Shown here: positions 1-8,285 of the stretch, piece after piece | Layout: each line of letters starts with the position of its first letter | Position numbering within the stretch: position 1 is the stretch's first letter | Assembly: GCF_002902365.1 (NCBI RefSeq) | Contig: NZ_PPQC01000006.1 | Span: 1 to 64,000 of the forward strand | Reading direction: 5' to 3' | DNA from: Staphylococcus cohnii subsp. cohnii | GTDB taxonomy: Bacteria; Bacillota; Bacilli; Staphylococcales; Staphylococcaceae | Length of the DNA: 64,000 bases | Translations under genes and position numbers: made by a program | The notes under the pieces: generated by a model | Databases searched by the model: none | What the model saw: the letters and a program-made list of their open reading frames with translations, nothing else | What the model was told of the DNA's origin: nothing

Positions 1-98
1 GCCATAAACATTTTGTTTTTTTCACTGTCTACTTGACAGGGTGCAGTTCATACTACGGATGCGTCCTTTATTTTGAACATGAGATTAATATCTCTACT

Positions 99-665
99 CT
101 ATTTTTCATCTAGTTTTTGATAAATCATTTGTACTACCCCACTTTTATAAACATGTGTGTCACACAAAGCTATGTTTACACGATTTTGAATATGTTCAAA
201 AAGTGGTTTGCCAGAACCTAAAATGACTGGGTGGATTGAAAGTCTATATTCGTCAATTAGGTTAAGGTTTATAAAAGTTGTAATAATTTTTGAGCCGCCA
301 TAGAGCCAAATATCTTTATTGCTATGCTCTTTAATTTTAAAAACCATTCCACTGATGTCGTCACTATTAATATATTTTGTTCGATCTTTATCGTTATAAT
401 GTTGGTTAGTAAACACGAATTTATGCTTGCTATGAATTTGGTCCCACATCGTTTTATCCCCAAATTGATCGTCCTTTAAATTTGGCATAAATTCGCCCCA
501 TAAATCATAACTTTTCCTACCATATATAATGGTATCAATTTGATCTAAAAAATGATTGAAGTTCATTTCTTCATCCATGATGCACCAATCAACTTCTCCA
601 TTCGGTCCTTCTATATATCCATCCAATGAAATCGCTAAATCTAAGATAACTTTATTTGTAGGCAT
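99..665 (-). CDS. RibD C-terminal/dihydrofolate reductase-like protein
   Basis: The 188-residue protein fits the stand-alone RibD_C (DHFR-fold) family, the YyaP/YwjB type. The N-terminal 'LAISLDGYIEGPNGEVDW' and the C-terminal 'YGGSKIITTF...HPVILGSGKPLF' are the family's hallmark strands and NADPH-side glycine segment. The length is normal for the family. The start is supported by AGGAG about 9 nt before the ATG. The gene is monocistronic, and the substrate of such proteins is generally unknown. It is unrelated in role to the true dihydrofolate reductase at 21608-22093. The family is clear; the function is not. Confidence 0.8.
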   Translation of the reverse strand: MPTNKVILDLAISLDGYIEGPNGEVDWCIMDEEMNFNHFLDQIDTIIYGRKSYDLWGEFMPNLKDDQFGDKTMWDQIHSKHKFVFTNQHYNDKDRTKYINSDDISGMVFKIKEHSNKDIWLYGGSKIITTFINLNLIDEYRLSIHPVILGSGKPLFEHIQNRVNIALCDTHVYKSGVVQMIYQKLDEK

Positions 666-742
666 CGTGATTACTCCTTAATTTGGTAATGTTTATTATA
701 GTTTATAAAATTACTATTTACAATAAATCAAAGGATAATAAA

Positions 743-780
743 ACCGGACAGAAATCAATATCAAAAGATTTCTATCCGGT
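743..780 (-). terminator. Rho-independent terminator of the oxidoreductase cluster
   Basis: A 14-bp stem (ACCGGACAGAAATC / GATTTCTATCCGGT, one mismatch) with a 10-nt loop is followed on the minus strand by TTTATTA. It lies 80 bp downstream of the minus-strand gene ending at 859. Confidence 0.75.
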
Positions 781-858
781 TCATTAATTAAATTGAATAA
801 GTATGCTTTTAATCGCTAATGGCCATGTTCCACAATAAATCAAAATTTAATTTGTATG

Positions 859-1866
859 TTAAACACTAGTAAAATGAATTGTCTCATTTGTTTGTGAAGA
901 TTTTTGTATCGCATCAATGATTGCAATAGATGGTAATGCGTCATTTACGTGTACATAATTTTGGGTATTTTCATAAATTGATTCGTAGAATTGATTTATG
1001 AGTTTCCCATGGCTTGGTCCATAATACGATTTTGTACCTGGTAGCTTTTTATCCTCAATAATATGGATTTTGTAACCTTCTTTATTGACACGTGTAAGTA
1101 TATTATCTTTAATTGTAAACTTTTCATTTTTAAAAATGACTTGAAGCTCAATACTTGAATTTCCAAAATTAGCATTAGTTGCAAAAAACATACCATTTGC
1201 TCCATTTTTAAATTTTATATGAGCAGAAGCAGTATCTTCTACTTCGATATGATAATCTAACAACTGTGATACATTGCCTTTAAGTGTATCAACAGGACTG
1301 CAAAGTAATTGTATTAAATCCAACGTGTGAATGGCTTGGTTAATTAATACGCCTCCTCCAGCGGTATCTAATTTACCGCGCCATGGTTTATCAGTATAAT
1401 ATGATTTGGGTCTGAACCAAGTAACGATTCCTTTTATACCAATAATGTCACCAAATTTGTTGCTTTTTACTATTTGTTGTAAAGTTTGAAATGTATCATT
1501 GAATCTATTTTGAAAACACACACATATTTTAGTATCTGGATTTTTTTGTTCTAATTGTATTAATTTTAATCCTTCTTTAGCATTGATTGATAAAGGTTTT
1601 TCTTGCAAAACATGTATACCTTTTTCTACACAGGCAGCAGTCACAGATACATGCAAATGATGCGGCAAGCATATATGTACACAATCTAGCTCTACTTCCT
1701 CCAACATATCTTCAAAATCTGTAAAAAAAAGAGCGTTGGGTACTTTAGCTTGCAAGGCTTTATCTATATCACATGCAGCAACTAATTTTACATTGGAATT
1801 TGTCTCTATCGTGTTTAGATGTATTGCTGAAATATCACCTAGTCCTATAATTCCAATTTTCAACAT
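859..1866 (-). CDS. Gfo/Idh/MocA family NAD(P)-dependent oxidoreductase
   Basis: The 335-residue protein has an N-terminal Rossmann fold (IGIIGLGDIS at residues 4-13) and the conserved EKP motif at residues 89-91 (VLQEKPLSI). It also has the C-terminal dehydrogenase domain with 'PWRGKLDTAGGGVLINQAIHTLDL'. Members oxidise or reduce sugar or polyol hydroxyls with NAD(P). It is the last gene of a minus-strand cluster with a second oxidoreductase (1893-3038) and two TIM-barrel epimerases, which suggests breakdown of a sugar, polyol or glycoside. It is intact, in contrast to the neighbouring oxidoreductase. The exact substrate cannot be read from the sequence. Confidence 0.85.
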   Translation of the reverse strand: MLKIGIIGLGDISAIHLNTIETNSNVKLVAACDIDKALQAKVPNALFFTDFEDMLEEVELDCVHICLPHHLHVSVTAACVEKGIHVLQEKPLSINAKEGLKLIQLEQKNPDTKICVCFQNRFNDTFQTLQQIVKSNKFGDIIGIKGIVTWFRPKSYYTDKPWRGKLDTAGGGVLINQAIHTLDLIQLLCSPVDTLKGNVSQLLDYHIEVEDTASAHIKFKNGANGMFFATNANFGNSSIELQVIFKNEKFTIKDNILTRVNKEGYKIHIIEDKKLPGTKSYYGPSHGKLINQFYESIYENTQNYVHVNDALPSIAIIDAIQKSSQTNETIHFTSV

Positions 1867-1892
1867 ATTACCAGCTCCGATTTTAAACTTTT

Positions 1893-3038
1893 TTAATGTG
1901 CTTCGTTTTGAATTTGTTTATTTAATGCATCCTTAAATTCTGAAGGATTTACTGGAACTGTTACTTCTTTACCTGTCCAACTTGATAAATAAATAGCGTT
2001 TACTAGATTCACGCCGTTTATACCATCTTTTCCAGGTGCAATTAGAGGCGTACCGTCAATGATATTAGCAGCGAAATTTTCTAATACATTCATATGTTGT
2101 TCACCCCATACACTTTCAAATTCAAATGTTTCTTATTCATAAATATTTTCTAAACCATTGCCTTTAAAAATTTCATCTGCTTCTTTCCAAGACATATTTC
2201 GATTCATTTGTGTCTCGGATGCTTTCAAACGTGTCAATGTTATTGTTTTACTATCTTCAACTAATATTTTCCCTTTATCACCTGTGATTTCTAAACGGTC
2301 GGTGCCAATGATGTCATGGGTACATGTAATGAACACACCTGTCGCACCATTTCCATAATCTAGTATGGTTGTAACATCATCATCAACTGCTAAATCACGC
2401 TGATAGCCATATTTAATATTTGAAAACACAGATTTTGGCATACCACATAGCCACTGTAATAAATCAATTTGGTGTGGTGCTTGGTTTACTAAAACGCCTC
2501 CACCTTCTTCTGACCAAGTTGCTCTCCATGAACTTTGATCATAGTAAGCTTGAGGACGCCACCAAGTAGTAATAATCCAATTCGTGCGACGAATATTTCC
2601 TATTTCACCGGCGTCAATGAGTGATTTTACTTTTTGATAAAGTGGATTTGTGCGTTGATTAAAGAATATAGCAAATGTTAAGTGTGGTTTGGATGCTGCT
2701 AATTCACTTATTTCTTTTACTTTGTCAGCATAAATATCAGCCGGCTTTTCAAGTAAAGCGTGAATATCTCGTTTTAAGGCTTCTTTACCTATATCAGTAT
2801 GCAGATAATGAGGAACGGTTGTGACAATTGCATCAACATCCCCACTTTCTAGCATAGCGATATAATCATTATAAAATGGTACATTAGGGTACTTTTTTTC
2901 TACTTCACTTTTCTTTTCAGTATCGATGTCACAAATCGCACCAATTTCGATTTGTGGTATTTTACCAGCTTTAATAAATTCAGCATACGTACTACCTTGA
3001 GCGCCAAAACCAATAATGCCTAAACGAATTTTTTTCAT
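1893..3038 (-). pseudogene. Gfo/Idh/MocA oxidoreductase interrupted by an in-frame TAA
   Basis: The frame is open for 301 codons, then has TAA at 2133-2135 (codon 302), and continues in the same frame for 79 more codons to the natural stop at 1893. There is no frameshift. The first part has the Rossmann motif (LGIIGFGAQG, residues 6-15), EKP at 97-99 and 'EEGGGVLVNQAPHQIDLL'. The part after the stop (ETFEFESVWGEQH, then MNVLENFAANIIDGT) is the usual C-terminal end of the family, so about 380 codons once coded one enzyme. A GGGGTGA lies 7 nt before the internal ATG at 2093, so the 66-residue tail might be translated separately. The gene overlaps its upstream neighbour by 4 nt. It is either a recent nonsense allele or a recoded stop; the former is more likely. 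Confidence 0.85.
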
Positions 3039-3928
3039 TGTGTACTCTCCTTTTTATTGATATTAGATAATATTTTTAAAAGTGCTTCATATTGCATTTT
3101 GTATCCTTCTGCGCCATCTTTTTCAGCAGAATTTTGAATTGTTTCAGTTGAATGTTCTAATTCTAAGTCTTTAATAGCATCAAAAACCACAAGGTGAGGT
3201 TCAAGTGTTAAGAAACCTTGATAACCTGATTCAAAAAATTGTGTTAAGATACTTTCAATCTGACCATCACCTGTACCACAAAGTACATTAAAATTATCTT
3301 TATATACTGCATCTTTAATGTGTATATACGCTATGTCGTCTGAAAGTAAGTCATAACAGTCTTGTGTATCTTCTCCACATTGGACAAAGTTCGCAAAATC
3401 AAATATCGCCTTGAAATATGGAGAGTTTACTTCATCAAGAATAAGTTTACATCGGCGAGCAATATCACCGAAAATATCTTTTTCATTTTCATGTAACAGT
3501 ATAATATTGTATTGCTCAGCGATTTTTGCAAATTCTTTTAATTTTGAAATCACAATACCTTTATAAGCATCAAAATTGTCCTCTTTAGGAATGTAAAAAC
3601 TAAATATTCTAATATACTGACAATTGAGCAATTGACTTATTTCACATAATGTTTTGAGTGTTGCTAATTGTTTTTTGAATGCATCTTCATCGTTTATATA
3701 AATTTTACCTATTGGTGAACCTATAGAAGAAACGTCAATATCCCATTGCTTTAAGCGAGGAAGTACATCTTTCTTAATCATTTCTACTGAGTGATCGCCA
3801 ATGTTTTTATCATTAATACCACGCAAGGAAATATAGCTCATTCCTAACTCATTTACCGTTTTTAACTGTGTCTGAAAATCTGAAGCGATTTCATCTGGAA
3901 ATCCAGAGATCTCAATATTTTTAAGCAT
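3035..3928 (-). CDS. Sugar phosphate isomerase/epimerase, xylose isomerase-like TIM barrel
   Basis: The 297-residue protein fits the AP endonuclease 2/xylose isomerase-like TIM-barrel family. Likely metal ligands are seen in 'LLHENEKDIFGD', 'AIFDFANFVQCGED', 'YIHIKDAV' and 'FLTLEPHL'. Such enzymes interconvert sugars or 2-keto-polyols, usually with a divalent metal. Its stop overlaps the start of the broken oxidoreductase by 4 nt, so the two are translationally coupled. An 82-bp gap with a cre-like site separates it from the other epimerase gene upstream. It is intact. The substrate is unknown. Confidence 0.8.
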   Translation of the reverse strand: MLKNIEISGFPDEIASDFQTQLKTVNELGMSYISLRGINDKNIGDHSVEMIKKDVLPRLKQWDIDVSSIGSPIGKIYINDEDAFKKQLATLKTLCEISQLLNCQYIRIFSFYIPKEDNFDAYKGIVISKLKEFAKIAEQYNIILLHENEKDIFGDIARRCKLILDEVNSPYFKAIFDFANFVQCGEDTQDCYDLLSDDIAYIHIKDAVYKDNFNVLCGTGDGQIESILTQFFESGYQGFLTLEPHLVVFDAIKDLELEHSTETIQNSAEKDGAEGYKMQYEALLKILSNINKKESTQ

Positions 3929-3951
3929 CGTATCAACATCCTTATTATTTT

Positions 3952-3965
3952 TGGTAGCGCTTACT
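3952..3965 (-). promoter_or_regulatory. Candidate CcpA cre site
   Basis: The minus strand reads AGTAAGCGCTACCA, close to the cre consensus TGWAANCGNTNWCA (two mismatches). It sits 24 bp upstream of the epimerase gene that starts at 3928. This suggests carbon catabolite control of the cluster. It is a motif match only. Confidence 0.45.
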
Positions 3966-4010
3966 TATTCGGTGATAAATAAGCACATATTTCTTATTTA
4001 AAAGCATATG

Positions 4011-4877
4011 TTAAAACCAAGATTTATAACCTAAATCATATAAATGGTTACGGCTAATTGTTAAACAATCATATGGATCTTCGCCGTATAGTTCGTCTTG
4101 TTCAACAAAGAAATATTCGCTGCCACTCTCACGTCCAATTTCAATAATATCTTTAAGCGGTAAAGTACCTTTTCCTAATTCAGCAAATTGAGTAATCATA
4201 TGCAACATATAATATAATTTTTCATGACCTTCACCAGGATATTGCGACATATCTATTTCGCCTACACGATAACCTTTAAGATGTATAGCACGAATACGAT
4301 TCGCATATTTTGGTATGACCTCTATGGGATTCAGCCCTGCTCTCCAAATCCAATGTATATCTAACTCGAAACCTAAATAATGAGTATTGTCTCTCATTAA
4401 ATCAAGCATAAACTGTCCATTGTATTGAACAAATTCTAAATTATGCGCATGATAGTATAAATCTATTCCTTCTTCTTTAAGCTTTTTAGCATAAGTTTCA
4501 CAGATTTCAGCAAATTGTTAGGTGCTTTCTTTAGAGCCCATATAGTTAATTGGTAACATACCTATTCTCAATATAGAACAGTTTACAGCTTTACAGTCTG
4601 CTACAATTTTATCGAAATCATTTTGCAAAGTATCTCCAGGATATTTTTGTTTAGCAGATATATCCTCTACACCACAGGACATTGCTGCAATATTCATACC
4701 GAAATCATTAATGGCTTGTTGCATTTCTTCAATGTTTTGTGAATTCATGTCGATTTGAGAAATCTCGACCGCATTATAACCTAAATCGCTGACTTTCTTC
4801 AGTACGTTATATAATCCTTCTTCTTGTACTTTTTGTTTGAGCATCATCATTTGAACGCCAATTTGTGTAGATGTCAT
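4011..4877 (-). pseudogene. IolE-like sugar isomerase/epimerase interrupted by an in-frame TAA
   Basis: Starting at ATG 4877 (7 nt after AGGAAG), the frame runs 119 codons to TAA at 4518-4520 and then continues in the same frame with QFAEICETYAKKLKEEGI and beyond to the stop at 4011. Together this makes a typical TIM-barrel epimerase of about 288 codons. N-terminal 'YNAVEISQIDM' and C-terminal 'FELDIHWIWRAG', 'IHLKGYR' and 'ELGKGTL...YFFVEQDE' match the IolE-like group. No shift in frame is needed. It is the first gene of the minus-strand cluster and lies divergent from an AraC regulator. This is the second in-frame TAA in the same cluster. Confidence 0.85.
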
Positions 4878-5001
4878 ATTCATTCTTCCTTTCAAAAATA
4901 ATTATATTTTAGTGTTATAATATAATTATAATTTGAGGGAAAATTAACAACATTGTAAATCATGGGAAAAAGTATGTTTTTTGAGCAGGAGGGATATGTT
5001 C

Positions 5002-5880
5002 ATGAAAAATAGAGAAGAATTTGTCCATCAATTTGATACAATTTCATTACCTTTTGAAGGTAAATACGCCGCATGGCACAGAATAAGTGATGGCCATTTT
5101 GGAAATGAATTACACTATCATGATCATTATGAAATATTTTTTTCATTATCTGGAAATTTACGTTATACCATAGAAGGTCAATCTTTTAATTTAGAGGTTG
5201 GATCAATGCTTATTATTCCACCGTATGAATTTCATCGTTTGGATGAACAAATGGATGGGCATGCAGAGCGTATTGGATTGAGGTTTGATGCCAAAATATT
5301 AAATGAACTTTCTGTAGAAAATTGTGATTTGAGCGTGTGTTTTGATAAATATTCATCTAAATTTAAATATCTATTGGAGTTATCGGAATATCAAAAAAGA
5401 GAATTATATTATTTGTTACAAGGTCTAATTAATGAACAAGACAATCAAGCTTTTGGTAAAGATTTAGCAGCTAGATCTTTACTGACACAGTTTTTAATCA
5501 TACTTAATAGAACAGCAATAGAAAATGAAGGTATCGTTGATTATAGTGATGACCCATCTAGTCACTTAGTTAGACAGGTATTAGATTATATGGAATTGCA
5601 TTACAGTGAAGATATTTCATTAGAGCAACTTGAAAATAAGTTCTTTGTAAGTCGACATAAAATAACACAACAATTCACAAAACTGGTTGGTTATCCACCT
5701 TATCGTTATTTACTAAATTTACGTTTACGACATGCGCAAAGATTATTAAAAAAAGGAGAAAATCCACAACAAGTAGCAACGAATTGTGGTTTTACTGATT
5801 ATTCGAATTTTTACAGAAGATTTAAAACATCATATGGTTGTAGTCCGCGCGAATTTTTACAGCAATATGATAATCATTAA
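5002..5880 (+). CDS. AraC family transcriptional regulator with N-terminal cupin
   Basis: The protein has an N-terminal cupin sugar-sensing domain ('HYHDHYEIFF', 'IIPPYEFHRL') and a C-terminal double helix-turn-helix of AraC type (about residues 190-290, ending 'GFTDYSNFYRRFKTSYGCSPREF'). ATGs at 4996 and 5002 are both possible. I prefer 5002 because AGGAGGG at 4987-4993 is 8 nt away from it but only 2 nt from 4996. It is divergently transcribed from the epimerase/oxidoreductase cluster, with about 100 bp between them, so it is the likely local activator of that cluster. Confidence 0.85.
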   Translation: MKNREEFVHQFDTISLPFEGKYAAWHRISDGHFGNELHYHDHYEIFFSLSGNLRYTIEGQSFNLEVGSMLIIPPYEFHRLDEQMDGHAERIGLRFDAKILNELSVENCDLSVCFDKYSSKFKYLLELSEYQKRELYYLLQGLINEQDNQAFGKDLAARSLLTQFLIILNRTAIENEGIVDYSDDPSSHLVRQVLDYMELHYSEDISLEQLENKFFVSRHKITQQFTKLVGYPPYRYLLNLRLRHAQRLLKKGENPQQVATNCGFTDYSNFYRRFKTSYGCSPREFLQQYDNH

Positions 5881-5898
5881 CGTAAAATTATCTTATTA

Positions 5899-6486
5899 CT
5901 AATGCATTAAAATATTCAGAGCAACATAAACTAATAAACCAGCCATGACAAAATTAAATAAGCGCTCATGTTTTGCTATAAATGATTTAAATAAGGTGCC
6001 TAAAACACCCCAACTCAAAGTGCCAAAAAATCCAATAACAGCCAATAAAATAATAAATGGTAATTGTTCTAGCCAATGTGTATAAACTGGTGTAATAAAA
6101 GTGGAAATCACTGTTAAAGCATAAATGATTCCTTTAGGATTAATGAATTGTAGCATTACACCAGATTTCAAACCACTTAGCTTGTGATTAAAAGTTTGTT
6201 TCGTCCTATAAATAGAACTCATGGAAATTTTAAAAGCTAAATAAAGTAAATATATAAATGCAAATATTTTCATCAATAATTCAATTTTAGGGAAAACAGC
6301 ATGCATTGTTGTGTTAAATATATTAGATAGTAATAATAAAAATAGGAAACCTAATCCTACACCAATTGAAAATCGCAAACTACTTTTGAAATTAAAATTT
6401 TGAGAAAAAAATAATGCCATAATATTATTTGGTCCAGGTGTGAAGCTTGCTACAACGGCATATATAAGCATAGATATTGTTAACAT
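5899..6486 (-). CDS. LysE family amino-acid exporter
   Basis: The protein is hydrophobic, about 195 residues, with around six membrane segments and the family's N-terminal signature 'ASFTPGPNNIMALFFSQNF'. LysE/RhtB proteins export amino acids or related small molecules by secondary transport. I choose the ATG at 6486 because a GGGGGG run lies 7 nt before it. The longer reading frame to 6507 runs through that ribosome site. The gene is divergent from an XRE-cupin regulator with a palindromic operator between them. The substrate is not predictable. Confidence 0.85.
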   Translation of the reverse strand: MLTISMLIYAVVASFTPGPNNIMALFFSQNFNFKSSLRFSIGVGLGFLFLLLLSNIFNTTMHAVFPKIELLMKIFAFIYLLYLAFKISMSSIYRTKQTFNHKLSGLKSGVMLQFINPKGIIYALTVISTFITPVYTHWLEQLPFIILLAVIGFFGTLSWGVLGTLFKSFIAKHERLFNFVMAGLLVYVALNILMH

Positions 6487-6511
6487 TGTAAGCCCCCCTA
6501 TTCTCAAAAAA

Positions 6512-6541
6512 CATTATAACGTCTGAAATTACGTTATAATG
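6512..6541. promoter_or_regulatory. Perfect inverted repeat between the LysE and XRE-cupin genes (candidate operator)
   Basis: CATTATAACGT, an 8-nt spacer (ctgaaatt), then ACGTTATAATG form a perfect 11-bp inverted repeat. Each arm contains TATAAT, one per strand, so it can overlap both divergent promoters. A third half-site, ACGTTATA, lies at 6568-6575. It is the likely binding site of the adjacent XRE-cupin regulator. Confidence 0.7.
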
Positions 6542-6598
6542 TTCGGACTTTAAAGTATATGCTTTGTACGTTATATTGTAAATAGAGGTGTAAAATTG

Positions 6599-7147
6599 AT
6601 GAGAGAAATAAATGATATTATTGCTGAAAATTTAAAATTATATAGAAAACAAAATGGATATTCGTTAGAACAATTATCTGAAGCCACTGGTGTAAGTAAA
6701 ACAATGTTGGGACAAATAGAACGTAAGATATCTATTCCATCTATCACTACATTATGGAAGATAGCAAATGGTTTAAAAATATCTTTTACAGAATTAACAC
6801 AAGAAAATGGTAATGTTATACAGAAAATAAATTTAAATGAAATACAACGTTTAAACTCAGAAGATAATAAATACAAAGTATATCCTCTTTTTAAGTTTGA
6901 TATTGAAAAGAAATTTGAAAGCTATATGGTTATTATTGAAGATGAAGGACGAATGAATGGATCACCCCATGGATCAAATACTATGGAATATATCACAGTT
7001 TATGAAGGTACCTTAACACTTATATTAGATGGGGAAACTTTTGTTATTCATAAAAATGAAGCTATTAAATTTAATGGAAATATGTTCCATCAATATATAA
7101 ATCAACACGACGTAGCTGTACGATTACATATGACTATTCATTATTAA
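6599..7147 (+). CDS. XRE family regulator with C-terminal cupin domain
   Basis: The protein has about 182 residues. The N-terminal HTH_3 domain (about residues 5-62) includes 'YSLEQLSEATGVSKTMLGQIERKISIPSITTLWKIA'. A cupin_2 domain (about 105-180) ends in 'EAIKFNGNMFHQY'. This architecture is typical of small-molecule-sensing regulators that control an adjacent exporter or catabolic gene. I prefer the ATG at 6599, 8 nt after AGAGGTG, over the overlapping TTG at 6596. It is divergent from the LysE exporter, with a perfect palindrome between them, so autoregulation and control of the exporter are inferred. Confidence 0.85.
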   Translation: MREINDIIAENLKLYRKQNGYSLEQLSEATGVSKTMLGQIERKISIPSITTLWKIANGLKISFTELTQENGNVIQKINLNEIQRLNSEDNKYKVYPLFKFDIEKKFESYMVIIEDEGRMNGSPHGSNTMEYITVYEGTLTLILDGETFVIHKNEAIKFNGNMFHQYINQHDVAVRLHMTIHY

Positions 7148-7247
7148 TATGTAATAACATAAATTGATTGAAATGACTGTTTTTATAACTTTTCATGTTT
7201 GATAATATGGATATGTTTAATTTGTTGAATTTAGGGAGGACAATATT

Positions 7248-7496
7248 ATGGGCAATCCTCAAATGAAAGATTTAAAACCACTTGAAATAATATTGTTAAT
7301 AATAGCTACAATATTATTTGTTTTTCATATTTTCATAAGCTTTAATATCATTCATGTATCTGTTCGATTATCTATTTTAAGTCTAAGTTTATCTATTTTT
7401 ATTTTGAGTTATATATTTTTAAAACAAAATTCTAGTGTCACTGGCTACATCTGCTTAACTTGTGCTTTATTATTAGTAATATTATCCTTCATATAA
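7248..7496 (+). CDS. Small membrane protein of unknown function
   Basis: An 82-residue protein with three predicted membrane segments: about residues 12-33, 38-57 and 63-82. The polar N-terminus is MGNPQMKDLKP. AGGGAGG lies about 8 nt before the ATG, a strong ribosome site, which supports a real gene. I do not recognise a family. It lies alone downstream of the XRE-cupin gene and may be co-transcribed with it (100-bp gap). Confidence 0.6.
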   Translation: MGNPQMKDLKPLEIILLIIATILFVFHIFISFNIIHVSVRLSILSLSLSIFILSYIFLKQNSSVTGYICLTCALLLVILSFI

Positions 7497-7505
7497 AACA
7501 AAAGT

Positions 7506-7526
7506 ACCTAAATTATTTGGGTGTTT
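7506..7526 (+). terminator. Weak terminator after the small membrane protein
   Basis: ACCTAAA and TTTGGGT form a 7-bp stem with one G-U pair and a 3-nt loop, followed by GTTTT. It begins 9 bp after the stop codon. Confidence 0.45.
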
Positions 7527-7649
7527 TAAGAAATAAGACAAGTCTTTCGCTTTAATTTGCGAAGGATTTGTTTATTTTCTATTTATATAGTTATTTCAAA
7601 AATAGTAGTAGTCTTTCAGACCATAACTTGTACTTTTACTAGTTGCATT

Positions 7650-7965
7650 ACGATTTTTTAATATTCATAGTAACACAAATTAGCGTGGTATCCATAGAAA
7701 CTTTGTCAAGTCCTCTATATCACGCTCATCGCATACTATGCTGTTCTTTTGCATCACGCAATCTTCTCTCTGTTGTTTGACTTCGCATTTTATATTGATT
7801 TTTTCTGTGTCCACAAATCTTCAATTTTCAACTATATCTAAATCACCTTAGACATATTGAATCATTAGATATATTAAGATACACTTTCAACTTCAGGACA
7901 AATATAAATATCATAATGTTCATCGTAGATGAAATATTATGTTCTGAAAAAATATTTTTTTCTTT
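7650..7965 (-). pseudogene. Decayed IS1182-type transposase, C-terminal part
   Basis: The minus-strand translation in shifting frames retains pieces of an IS1182-family (DDE) transposase. These are 'FIYDEHYDIYICPE' near 7920, 'RSQTTERRLRDAKEQHSMR' near 7760, then 'YRGLDKVSMDTTLICVTMNIKK' ending near 7650. Stop codons and frameshifts break it, including TGA where the family usually has Trp. There are no flanking terminal repeats that I can define. It fills much of a 789-bp gap that otherwise has no gene. Family assignment rests on remembered motif order, not on an alignment. Confidence 0.7.
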
Positions 7966-7998
7966 AGGTATCGCATATGGTATTGGCAGTGATTTATG

Positions 7999-8140
7999 TC
8001 GACTCCTGCGGGAATAGCACTAGCCGAAGACTACAGGTTAAGGAAGTGCCAGCGGAAAGCGTGCATAAAAGAAACTGCCGACAAAGTCGGAGGCTTTGTC
8101 GGCAGGCTGAATGCACCTAAATTATAGGTGCTTTTGTTTT
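7999..8140 (+). repeat. Structured intergenic element of the 'GACTCCTGCGGGAATAGC' type with terminator
   Basis: Position 7999 begins GTCGACTCCTGCGGG, followed by 'GCCGAAGACTA' and 'GCCAGCGGAAAGCGTGCAT' up to 8068. This kind of G+C-richer element recurs between genes of staphylococci and bacilli. It is followed by a perfect 12-bp hairpin (8075-8086 / 8094-8105) and then a rho-independent terminator at 8113-8140. It may be an independently transcribed small RNA or simply a mobile repeat. No promoter was identified with confidence. Confidence 0.45.
8113..8140 (+). terminator. Rho-independent terminator closing the intergenic element
   Basis: GCACCTA / TAGGTGC form a 7-bp stem with a 5-nt loop, followed by TTTTGTTTT. 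No plus-strand gene lies within 600 bp upstream, which is why a small RNA is suspected. Confidence 0.65.
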
Positions 8141-8228
8141 ATATTCAAATTTTACAATGACTTACACCAATAAAATTATACTAAAGCGCGCATTTGAATT
8201 TTATTAAAAAATGCATAAATACATAAAA

Positions 8229-8254
8229 ATACAACGACGCTGAACGCCGTTGTA
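8229..8254 (-). terminator. Terminator of odhA-odhB
   Basis: TACAACGGCG / CGTCGTTGTA form a stem on the minus strand, followed by TTTTTATG. It lies 32 bp past the odhB stop. Confidence 0.75.
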
Positions 8255-8285
8255 TTAGGGTTAGTAAACTATTTTGTGTTGTGGA

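Noticed and set aside
1-98. Sequence 'GTCTACTTGACAGGGTGCAG' at the left edge, possible IS end
   Set aside because: It is too short and lies at the window edge, so no element boundary can be shown. No gene seen.
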